Assembly (NCBI GenBank): GCA_951230915.1
Contig: OX579636.1
Span: 24,239,567-24,303,566 of the forward strand
Source: Antitrichia curtipendula
Lineage: Eukaryota; Streptophyta; Bryopsida; Hypnales; Leucodontaceae
Direction of reading: 5' to 3'
DNA: 64,000 bases
Below, piece after piece: positions 1 to 10,879 of the stretch; position 1 is the first letter of the stretch, and each line of letters begins with the position of its first letter. The position numbers and the translations under genes were made by a program. The notes beneath the pieces were generated by a model that saw nothing but the letters and a program-made list of their open reading frames with translations, was not told the origin of the DNA and did not search any database.

Positions 1-2340
1 TGAAATCTTCAATGTGCACATTTCCACCTTGTTGACTCTTCTCGGGACTCTTCTAGTACCAAAAATATAGTGCACATCTCAAGATACAAAGACCTATAGT
101 GCGATGACAATCAAAATCAAAAAATGAAAAGACAACTCGTTTAATACACAAATACTTCATAAAAATAGTTGCAATATTTTAAAGTTGTTTAAGCTATAAA
201 ATATGGATATATAATATTCAAGCAATAAATTTGGAAGCTCCTTTGTTTTAAAATATTGTAGTCATTATATTTTTGCACTTTTGAACACAAGACAATACTA
301 TTATCTTATCCAACTAAGTTGTGATATACAACTTAATTGGTATGAAAAATAGCAATTTTTTTTATCCCTATAATGAAAGAGTGTCATCTAAAACCCCCCT
401 CTATTACCTGTTGCTCAGTAGTTATTTGTAGGGCACTTAGAAGCCTCTGGTTTTCCTCTAATGACTTGGTAACCTCCTCTTTAGTAAGAGAAGTGCGTGC
501 ATGATTCTCTCGCTCCTCTGAGAGGCTATTCCTTAGGCTTGTTAATTCACACTCCAAGTCGTTTAGAGTCTTGGACACCTTTTTCATTTGATCCAACTCG
601 ACGTGTGCCTCTCATATGCAAATAAAATAAAATAAAATTTATAAGAATTAAGAATTTCTTGAGAAGGTATAACAAAGGCTTGAGGATTGACTTATTTATT
701 GGGCCTTGCTATGAACATCCAAGTAGTGTGCATCAATTAGATAATTGGGGAATTAAAGTCCATTAGCTAGTTATAAGTTAATTCTCATTTTTTGTACAAG
801 TATTTGCAAAGTAACTAATGAAAATCCATACTTTCAAGTTAGATAATTGTTGCTATATAATTGATGTGAGAGAATTCAGTACTTCAAACCATTTTTATAG
901 CCATAGCTAGTTAACTTGTACAAAATTGGAGAGTTTGGTTAAATAGTAAAAATGAATGAAAATCCATTGCAAGTTAGTTTTAGCAAGAATTAGCACTAAT
1001 TTGCCAATTGAATTTTTTTGGACAATGTGATCATTTTCACATGATGTGGAGATTGCGGGCCTATTGGCTTAGTAGTTTTCTCAAAATTTGTTTACCATTA
1101 GATTGGAAGAACATGAGTTATTTAAATTCAATACTATCTTCCTTTATATTCTTTGAAAAAAATGTATAGTTTAGTTAAGGATAATGAAGAATGATATTCT
1201 TAGAAATTTTTCTAAAAAAAAATGACACTACCTTGATTGGAATACACAAAGGAAGAAAATTAGATTTAACACACACCTTAATTAGCTCATCTTTCAACCT
1301 TGCAATCTCTTGCTTTAGTTGTACTTCAAGTCTCTTCAAATGAGCCTCTTGATCTAGGGCTTCTTGTAAAGAGAGCTCTATAGTAGTTTGGTGACTAGAA
1401 GCCATACCACGATGTTGACATTGCAATAATTGAGAAGCTAGCTTAGCATTCTTTTCAACCATAATGAGTGCTTTTTCCTTTGCCTCTCCTTGGATCTCTT
1501 TGATTTTTTGCATAGCTTTTTCATTCTCATGCTGTATAGTACAATTGCACAATAACTTTCAACGCCCATGAAAGAAACTCAAGAATACAAAACCTTCTAA
1601 TTGTAGATAGGTATAAATTACAAAACAAGGGGCAAGAGATGCTTGGGTTTAACCACATCTTGAAATGTTAACCTAGTAGTGGTAAATTTTCTCTATATAA
1701 CATATTCTAGGACTCTCCTAAGCAATACTCCGCCCCAAATATAATAATTGCTACTTGAAGATGGTATGTGCTTTTAAGAACAAATAAATATAGGGTTCCA
1801 AAAGTTGGTGTACTTTATTATTCAAAAATTTGAATGCTACTAGGTTAAAATGCACCTGATACCCTTGTATGAGGACTTCTTGTTGCAATATCTCTTGCTT
1901 GAGCTTTTTAGCTTCATGTTCAGTGATTTGAGGTGCCTTTATAATGCCAAGTTTCCCTCTAGTTTGGTCAGCTTCTAACTCATGCTTGAAGATAGTCATT
2001 TCCATACTGTGGTTAGTTTCATTTTGCAAAAAGATTGAAAACAACTTACTACAAAAATCAACTCACTATTTGCCACAAAACAGGAATTTGTTGTCAAATT
2101 TTGTAGCATAGAGTTTTGGCAAGGGAACTGCCAAAATCTAATAGTAGCTACTTAAATAGAAGAGAAAAAATAAACTTTCTACCTTAAAAAATTCTTCATG
2201 GTGGTGATGGATTGAAACACGGCGTTGAGATGTGCTACTACTCAAAGGTGGCATTGTACTCAAATTTGGTTGCATTGCATTTTGAATATTTTGAGCTTGT
2301 GATTCTTGTCCCGCTAATAGGGATGCAAGGTGTGTAGTCT
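1..2340 (-). CDS. Coiled-coil protein of unknown function, partial (3' end beyond left edge)
   Basis: Exon blocks on the minus strand with GT..AG borders: 2340-2183, 1984-1856 (or from 2006), 1531-1277, 608-408 and 52 to beyond base 1. The last four join in phase 0 without a stop, which is strong evidence for a real spliced gene. The product is rich in Glu, Lys, Leu and Gln and reads as one long coiled coil (segments such as LKRLEVQLKQEIARLKDELIK shortened: heptad Leu/Ile spacing is clear). The 2340-2183 block is Gln/His/Ser-rich (a run HHHH near its end) and joins in frame only if the next exon starts at 1984. No start codon is secured; upstream exons may lie at 2.4-3.0 kb, where a short open block follows a TTCTTGTAG acceptor near 2946. 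Function unknown. One alternative is the second ORF of a CACTA-type transposon, which often ends in a coiled coil; I could not confirm this. Confidence 0.55.
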
Positions 2341-3391
2341 CTGTCGGTTGTTGCATGCCATCAAAGAGGTGAAACAAATAAATTGGAAAAAAATAACAAA
2401 TATATTTACTAACTTACCTCAAAAGGACTAGGAAACCCAAATTGGGCCTTACAATTCTTTTAAAGTTTGAATAGGTTACATAATGACTTTTATTTTGTAA
2501 TTTTTTTTTATTGACCAACAAATGTGCTGTCTTCAATGATTTTTAATCTTTGATCTTGTTTAAACTATATCTTTCACATCATGATCAATCAAATAATTGA
2601 TCAATGATCTAGTTTTAAAAACATAAAGTCTTCTTCAAATTGTTGTGGTTAAAACTAAGGTCCATTTAGGTTGACATTCAAGTGTTTATGTGTTTTTTAG
2701 TGTGCAAATCAATTGTTTAATTGTAGGAAATTAAATAAAATAATACATTTGAGTCCAAACTCAGATATAGCAATTAATGAACAAAGAAGATAAATGAGAG
2801 CGTGGACATGAGATCGAAGGAGGGATGTGAAGAGTTCCTCCAACATTTAAAAGTCATGGTCTTTTGAAATTAAAAGTTGGTGCATTTGTCACTTGCCATA
2901 TCTATGTCCATTGACGTCTCCACCATCGACACCTTCAAAAACCTCCTACAAGAAAGCCAAATGATGCATGAAGAATGAATACAACAATGGTACAAGGTAC
3001 ACAACCCAAAATTAAGTTGGATGCTCATGTTGATAATCATAAAGACCTCCCTTGATGACATTATAGGAAATAAATCTCCAAATTTTGAAAAAAAATTGAA
3101 TTAGTCACTTCTACTAAAAACTATTTGAATAGTTGCTAGTTGGCTAAAGAATAAAAATATAGCAATAAAGATAAATATTATTTTTTTCTAATTAAATTTT
3201 AATTTAAAATTTATTTTTTAATATTCTAAATTGATTAATTTATCAAATAAAATTTTAGAAATTGAAATACCTTCATATATAAATTTTGAGATTTCAAAAT
3301 TTAAAGATCTTATATTTTAAGTTTTAAAATTTTTTAAAATTATAATTAATAAATTGATCATAATTGTTGTAAAGAGAGGCTTAGTGGAACC
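2341..3391. other. AT-rich stretch, possible 5' exons of the coiled-coil gene
   Basis: No complete gene is visible. On the minus strand a short open block (about 2945-2880) follows a good acceptor and could be an upstream exon of the coiled-coil gene. The rest is AT-rich sequence with no recognised feature. Confidence 0.3.
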
Positions 3392-3948
3392 TTAACCCTT
3401 TAGGGCCGAGCATGCCAAATTTGGTCGTTTTAAACTGACTTTTGGGAATTGAAACACTTTCCTAGCCTCAGTTGCCTATGAGGTGTGAACAAGATGTGAG
3501 GGCAAGGAAATCCCACTTCCAATGAGCCATTGGCCATTAAATTTGGAGCAATAATGATTTTTCTATGGCAATTTGAAGTTGGGATTTCTAGAGTTTCAAA
3601 ATGCACTGTGGAACATGTTTTTCTATCGAATTTATTTGTGTATAACTAAAGAGAGCATGCCAACTTCACCATAATGTTCATTATAATTTCTTCTATTTTC
3701 TACCAAAATTTCATGGTAAAGTGAGATTTTTTGTAATTACTATAATTTTTCAAAGATAGAAACTCTAAAAAATCTTATAAATTCCATTTTTTTCCAAAAA
3801 ATATTAAAAAATCAGATCAATTAGAAGATATAAATGGTTATTTGTGGAAAAATAATAATTTAAATTAAATTATAAATTTTTAATATGCAAACTTGATTTC
3901 AAAAGAATTCAAGAGGTTGCTTGAGGCTCTTTAGGCCCTAAGGATTAA
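3392..3948. mobile_element. TTAA-bounded TIR element, short variant (copy a)
   Basis: It starts TTAACCCTTTAGGGCC and ends with the reverse complement of TTAATCCTTAGGGCC, so imperfect terminal inverted repeats sit directly inside TTAA on both sides. No coding capacity is seen. It shares only its ends clearly with the four longer copies between 30 and 47 kb, so membership of the same family is likely but not certain. Confidence 0.5.
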
Positions 3949-4416
3949 TGTAGCAACAATAGTACAACATTGATTATTTTATCTATGTCAAAATTTTATT
4001 TTTGTAGTGTTGTCCTTTACTCATTTTGCAATGATTATTAGTAATACAAGTAGTTCAATCAAATACAAATTATTCAATAGACAAATATTTCATCATAAAA
4101 TTAAAATTATATTTAAAATTAAAAAAAAAATTAAAATTTTAAATTTTAAATCAACAAACTATATTTATTTAAATTGATTAGTTTAAAATTTGATTTTATG
4201 ATTTTATATAAATAAAATTCATAGTTTTATAATTTGAGATTAATTTTTTTTTAAATTCACATATTCATATACTTTAAGGTTTTATAATTTCAAATTATTG
4301 GATGTCATTGATAGTAGAATGAAGAACACTATCTAAACCTTTAGTATTGAAATGACATTAACACTTTTATCCATACATTCAAACATATAAAATACAAACC
4401 ACTTATTTTAAAGGCC
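3949..4416. other. AT-rich DNA without recognised features
   Basis: Low-complexity A/T-rich sequence between two mobile elements. I see no exon, RNA gene or repeat of note. Confidence 0.4.
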
Positions 4417-7400
4417 TTTGAGGTTCAGTGGTGCTATCTTGTAAGTATGCAAGCATAAGCCTATGAGTGCTAAGTAGAGATTATGTGAATGTTGAACTCA
4501 AAAATTTGAAAAAGCATCGAAAAACTCAATAGTATTTCTAAATAAAAATTCTATCTAAAGTTTTGGTCAAAATTTATTATTTTTAGTAAATTTTGATACC
4601 TACTACCATAGACCTATCACCGTGGACCTATTGCCATAATTATATAGAATTTGGATGAAAATTCTAATTTCTAATAATGTCTAGAATATTAAAGTATACA
4701 TTACAAAGATGAAGAATTCAATCGATGTGAAAGACAAATGGAAATAGAAATAAGGTTGTATAGAATATTCCATTAAATTACAATATTTATTCCAATATTA
4801 ATGCTTCCAAAGCTAAATGTGTAATCTCCTTTTCTATTGTCTAGGTTTGAGTTTTTTGAGTTTTTTGAGAATGGGGTTCAAAACTATTTGTTTGTTCCCC
4901 TTGCATGTTTACTGGTTTAATGACTATGGATTTGTAGAACTCTTGGGGTCGATGGAAGAAGCTTTGTAGATTTGAGTTCGAATTTTTATATACTTTGGAT
5001 TGACAAAGAATATTTTAGAAATGAGTCATTAGAGGGGGTTTGAGGGCATTGGAGGTTGTTTTAAGCTTGTTCTCTATGTTGTGAACTAGTCAAAAAATTT
5101 AAATAATTTTTAAAAGAAAATTAAAATTTAATTAAAGAAAATTATATGATGTAGCACAATTGTGGCCATGTCAAATTTTTGATTCGGCAACATTTCCATT
5201 GTTCCCCGTAGTCCCGGAACTCTTGGAAACTTGTAGTCTTGTTTTAGCTCTAAAAATCATCAAATGAAGGTTGTTACATCAATTTTTTAATATACCAATT
5301 GCTTTTATTCATTGAGATGCATTTGAGATGGAAAGTACTTTGCCACACTAAATTTCATTTCCGTTGATCATTGTCCTCTTGTAGCTTGAGACCTTTTGAA
5401 GCTAATAGAGGGAACTAGAACTTTAGTCTTGATCTACTCGTTATTGGACTTGTTTAGATTTCAAAAAAAATAATTTGGTTGATATGAACTCATTTTGTAT
5501 GGAACAAGCTTAGCCACACCAAATTTCAGTTTTATCGATCAATGTCCGCTCGCGGCCTTGGACCTCTTAAAGGGGATGGAGGGAACCAACTTTTTAATCT
5601 TGATGTGCGGGTTGGTGAATTTAATCAAATTTTAGAAAAGACAATTTGGTGAAGAGGGGTTGATTCTATAGAGAAAGAGCTTTGTCAAATTGAATTTCAT
5701 TTTAGTTGGTCATTGTCTAATAGTAGCGTGGATCTTCTTGGGTCAATGGAAGGATACCAATAATTTCTTCTTGATGTGCTATTGTTGGACTTGTTTTGAT
5801 TTCTGAATGAAAAAAAATCATTGATAAGGATATTTTTAAATTTTATGATCTTTGGGACACTTATTTTAATTTTGGTTGATTTATATTTTGTAGCATCATG
5901 GGTTGTTTCCAAATCAATAGCAAGGTACCAACATTTCATTCTTGATTTGTAGATCAATGGATTTGTTTAGATTTAAGAAAAAAAAATTGTTGATAGGAAC
6001 TCATTATGTGTAGAAAGTACTTAGCTGCACCAAATTTCATTTTTGTCGATCACTATCTTGGAGCAATGTAGGTCTTTTGGGGGCCAATAGGGGGGTATCT
6101 GTACTTTTGTCTTGATGTAATGGTAATTGAGCTTGTTAAGATTTTGGAAGAAAATATTTGGTTGATAGGGATTAATTTTATGAGAAATGAGCTTAGTTAC
6201 ACCAAATTGGTGTTGAATAGTTGATCACTATCTTCTTATGGGACCTTGAAGGACGATCCGACTTTTCCATTTTAATTTCATAGTTGTTTGATTGATCACT
6301 CCCCTCTTGTTGTTTGGAACCTCTTAGCACAAACAAGAGGATTAAGCACTTGCCATCTTGGTGCACTACTTGTTGGACTTAGCTACATTTTAAGAAAAAA
6401 ATGAATTGGCATTTAGGATTTATTTGAAATCAAACGAGTTGGTTCCATTGAGATTTAGATTTTTATAATCACTCCCTTCTTGTTGCTTGGGACTTCTTGG
6501 TGCCAAGGAGAGACCCCTAGTTGTAGACCCAAAATAATAATGATAATAATGATAATATGTATATATATAATTTGTGGGTGGTTGGGATTTGTGAGGCATA
6601 CTATGCCAAGTGTCTTCCATTATTGGTGACAAGACAATTTTTTTATATGATTCATAAATGAAATTTTATATGGCCAAGAGCAAAAATGGTGAATTACTTG
6701 TTTTTAGTTCTTTCATTCAACTCTTGAAGACTTCTTTGTGTATATGATTTTTTTTTAAATTTGACTTAAAGGTAAGGTTCAATCTCACATTGCTTGTGCA
6801 AGGATCAATTGTTTTTTTGATCACATGCTAAGTTGTTCAAGTGAACTCTTGATGCCAATGGGATCTCCTTGTCATGTAGCCAATGATCGAGAAAAAACAA
6901 ATTTTTTACGTACTCGACTTCTTTCATTCAGTTCTTGATTGTAGCATTTAATTATTTTTTTGATCATTTGGCTTGAGATCCAGGTACTTTATGGCGCTGA
7001 TGGAAGCTAGGGGCTCAGGCTCTAATGGTTTAAAAATAAAAAATAATTTTTATTATGATGCCTTTCCAATTTCAACTCATAATCACTTATTAGTAGAATT
7101 AGTTTTTTTTTTATTAACTAGCTTTAGATTTGGGGAACTTATTGGCGTCAATAAAGGCAGCATAGCCAATATTTATATTTTCTAAATTACCAACTTGTGT
7201 TTCAATTTACTTGTTATGGCTTAAAATTTCTTCTCTATATTATAGTACGCATATGCACACAATCTAATCTATTGTACTCCCATTTGTTGACAAAATTAAA
7301 AAAATCAACCTTAATTTTTTAGAATTTTAATATCCACAGTCATAGGTCTTCTCACTAAAAATTGTACGCTCACAAGCTCATGCTTGCATGTTCACATAAT

Positions 7401-7419
7401 AGCAACCATGTTTGAGGTT
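4417..7419. mobile_element. Mutator-like (MULE) element M1 with 9-bp target duplication, satellite cargo
   Basis: The element proper is 4426-7410 (2985 bp). It is flanked by a perfect 9-bp direct repeat TTTGAGGTT at 4417-4425 and 7411-7419, the hallmark length for the Mutator superfamily. The left end reads CAGTGGTGCTATCTTGT and the inverted right end CATGGTTGCTATTATGT; both continue into ATGCAAGCAT(A/G)AGC, so the terminal inverted repeats extend for about 45 bp with gaps. A subterminal motif related to CATAGACCTATnACnGTGG lies about 170 bp inside the left end and is repeated near the right end (about 7335-7350). No transposase is present, so it is non-autonomous. The interior is mostly a degenerate tandem array, listed separately. 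Confidence 0.75.
4900..7020. repeat. Degenerate ~171-bp tandem array inside MULE M1
   Basis: A block beginning GATCAnTGTC, followed by a G-rich stretch like CTTGGGACCTCTTGG and TCTTGATGTGCT..TTGGACTTG, recurs at about 5366, 5537, 5708, 5875, 6047, 6223, 6294, 6467, 6819 and 6965. Most spacings are 165-176 bp; one is short (71) and one is about double. Unit identity looks like roughly 60-75% by eye. Outlying partial units appear near 4950 and 5215. Short ORFs in the array are by-products of the repeat and are not called as genes. Confidence 0.7.
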
Positions 7420-7538
7420 TAAGATAACCTTTCAGGCTCTTTTGCACAACTCAACCCTAACAATTTTGTTTCTTTGTTTCAAGGTTGCCAACTTTTGTTG
7501 TGTCTTGTAGGTGGGTTGGTTAATGATTAAAACTAGAA

Positions 7539-7652
7539 TCACTTAAGTCATCCAATATAAACACTTAAGTTATTCAATATAAACTAACCAACACTTAAGT
7601 TATCCAATATAAACCAACCCACATACAACACTTAAGTCATCCAATATAAACT
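7539..7652. repeat. Short tandem/clustered repeat, four units of ~22 bp
   Basis: The motif CACTTAAGTYATCCAAT followed by ATAAA occurs four times, starting near 7540, 7563, 7592 and 7629, with spacers of 0-15 bp. It has no coding meaning and lies just outside MULE M1. Confidence 0.75.
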
Positions 7653-10600
7653 AAAAAACTAATGTAGAATTTTTCAAGATTCCATCCAAAATTTAGATGG
7701 GTTTTAGAAATTATTTTCATCCTATACTTCTTATACTTTTTCATCCTCCAAAACTAGTTTTATCCTTAAATACCTTAATCCTTTTAGGATCTTATTTCAT
7801 TTATGTTTATATTTTGCACAATATATTAGTGTGAGGCTTTAGATTGTCACCTTGGTCTTGATTTTTCTTTTGTTTAGTTTCAAACCTCAACAATATCCTT
7901 TTAGTATAGAGAAATTCCAAACATAATGTTTGAAGGACAAATGTATACGCATATCCAAACCCTAATATGGTCTTTAGAATTGGAAAGACCTTACTAAAAT
8001 CTTCATAGGCAAAATAGTACTAGTCTTGGAGATGATCTAAAATTAGTATTTATTAGATTGTATAGGGTAGTCTAAGAATTTATTAAAAATCAATTGTTGC
8101 AAGCAACTTTGATAAAATTTTAGAATATTCCTAAAATTGTGGTAAAAGTTTTCAAAAAAATAAAATATAATTCTTGAGTGATAATAGTGTACTTTGATAA
8201 ATTTTATGAGGATCCAATAATAGAAAAATCCAAATGGATATCTCTATTAACTATTGGCTAGTTTTTAAATGGAATGAGTTGCTGACGTACATTCTAAGAG
8301 CATCTAACATTTGAATGAGGGTCAAATAGGATCTTTTTTTATTCCAACAATCTTTTCTCACAATCTAGGTGAGTCAAAATCTTTAGAAAAACAAATTTTT
8401 TCACTCCTAGATTTTACAAGTTGTAATTTGGAACTTTTGATGGCTTCACGTCCAAATGACCGGAAAAATTAGTCATAGGATCTTAGAGGGTAATTTTGGA
8501 TCTTTTAAAACCAATGACATAATTGATTTTTGATTTGGAGTTTTTCTCCAAAAGTTAGACTTGTCAACCTATGCAAATTTTTTGACTTTCTTTAGATCTT
8601 AGGTAAATTAACTCCAAAAAATCTTGGAATTAAAGGAACTTGAAAAAAGCGAGACCTTTAAAAATGTATATAAGGACTCCCTTTCCTCTTTCTAAGTCAT
8701 TTTCATTTTGAATTTTTATTTACTTAGCTATTTTGGTTAATTTGATCAATTTGATACTAAAGACTTCAGTCTTTAAAGCAAGTGTTTAAACACATGTCAA
8801 CATTGCTAGAGACTTTTTAAAGTTTTTTTGTGGTGCTTAGTTTGGTGGACACAAGGTCCCTACCAAACTTAACAATTTTTACAAAAACCAATGTTTTGTT
8901 TTTATTTCTTAATGTTCATGATTTTATGGATTAATATCAAATGTTTTTAATGTTTTTAAAGTGTTGGAGTCATAATTTATTGCAATTGTAGGTTAGGATC
9001 CATGATAAATAATTGTAAAATAAATTCCAAAATTTTAGGAATCTTATTTTTCCAAAAAATAAAAAAATATATAATGAAAAAAAGAATATTGACAAAAAAA
9101 ATCCTATTTTTTAGCATCTATTGAAACCTATATTTTGTAAAAAACAAATATTTGATAGAAATGTGTCCACCCTGTCCTACACTAACAATAATCCCTAGTG
9201 TAAAATTCCATTGAAGTGGCTTATTGCCCTATTGCAAATTTTTCAAAAACGTTGTTGTAAGAATTGGTATTAGTTGATGGTTCTCTTTTCATGATCTATT
9301 GTTTATTATAAGTATTGGTTAGGACCACACTAACTCATGGGATGGACAAATTGTGATTTAGAAGTGTAAAAATCTCCCTTTTTTTTGTCATTCCCCCTCT
9401 AATTGTTGGAATTTTCATTTCCAAAATACATGTGCCATTAAAACTTTGATAGCCATACTAGAACCTAACCCTTTCTTTCCTTGTTTTCCTTGTTATCATC
9501 CCTTAGTTTATTTATCCTAAGTATCCTAAGGAAGTCATTCTCAAAATTTGGTTAAAGGTATGGTCAAACCTGGACTTTGTCAAGAAGGAGCAGTTTTAGC
9601 AAAAATCCCATATCCAATAACTTCTAGGTTTCTTTTACACCATACAATTGTTGGAGAGTCTTACTTTGATTATCTAAGAAATTTATGTAGCAATTGTTCA
9701 CACTGATGGGAGTGTTTGTCAAATTCATGTCTAAAGTGTCAAATTTAACTTTCAAAAGTCGTAAAACCTCACAAGTTGACATGGACCTCCAAGAATATTA
9801 AAGATCCAAATATGGTAAAAACACACAACAATGTCACTCTACAAGATTTAAATCAAATATGGATAAGGTGAAAACATCCAAACTCGTCCCTATATCCATT
9901 CATGCACGGTAGATTTTCCTTGAAGTGTACCTAGCTAGACTTCCAATAAATTATCCCTCAAAAGTGTCATTAAATTGTCTTCATACTTAATTGCAACTAA
10001 TTAATTGTTGATTTTTTGAGATTTTGATTTTAAATCCAATTATATGACAATTTTAGTGGCTTAGGGAGCTTCCACTTGAAAATTCATAGAAATTGAGTGT
10101 CATATCCAAAAATTCTATTTTTTTTAATTCATGATTTTCAATTGCTAGTACTATAAAAAAAATTCTAGAAAACCGAGCATCCAATTATATTGAATTGCTT
10201 ATATTGACGGTTTTAGGTGTTTCCTCTGTAATCAAATGCAGCCTTGTATTTGTTGTAAGTGAGTGAACAAAAAAACAAGATGTTGCCTTCACACTATCCA
10301 GTTACAGTTTTATTGATTTGGGACATAGCAAAAACAATTAACAATTATCATATACACTGCCCACGAAGAAATTTCTCACAAAAAGTTTAATTACTGTTGT
10401 CCAGACTTGTCTCTATGCTCAATAAGGTAAAACAACCCATTGTGGTCATTTCACTATTCTAGTCACCTAAAAGCAAGCTCCAATTTGGTCAGAGATTAGT
10501 TAGAAAAGTAGAAACCATTCATAAAAATAAATGACTGCTTTCAACAAAAATTAGTTTGTAATGCACCTCATTTATATTTGGTATACATCAAAAGTAGATT

Positions 10601-10879
10601 CAATTAAGGAGGTAAAATGACGGTTTTGTATTGCTGCAGTGAAGGCTATATTAGACTGTCAGTGTCACTGCATTGGGATTGAAAAATGATAATTGGATTG
10701 AAAAGTTTTGCTCCAAGGCTAAAGAAAAACTGAATTAGATCGCCATTAGTGTTAAGCGAGGCAGTTGCATTGCACTTTTTACAATTTAGTAGTGAGGAAG
10801 TGAGTGTTTTGTTTCAATAACAACATTTTTGTTTAGAGAAAGCACAATCTTGCAATAGAATTTTGGTAGATACTATAAA
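7653..10879. other. AT-rich intergenic DNA
   Basis: About 3.2 kb without a supportable exon, RNA gene or ordered repeat. The A/T content is high, with many homopolymer runs. Some of it is probably old transposon sequence too decayed to name; the last few hundred bases may be the 5' part of the pogo-like element that follows. Confidence 0.4.

Noticed and set aside
5697..6632. Small minus-strand ORFs at 5697-5957 and 6420-6632
   Set aside because: They fall inside the ~171-bp tandem array and follow its period; no protein features.
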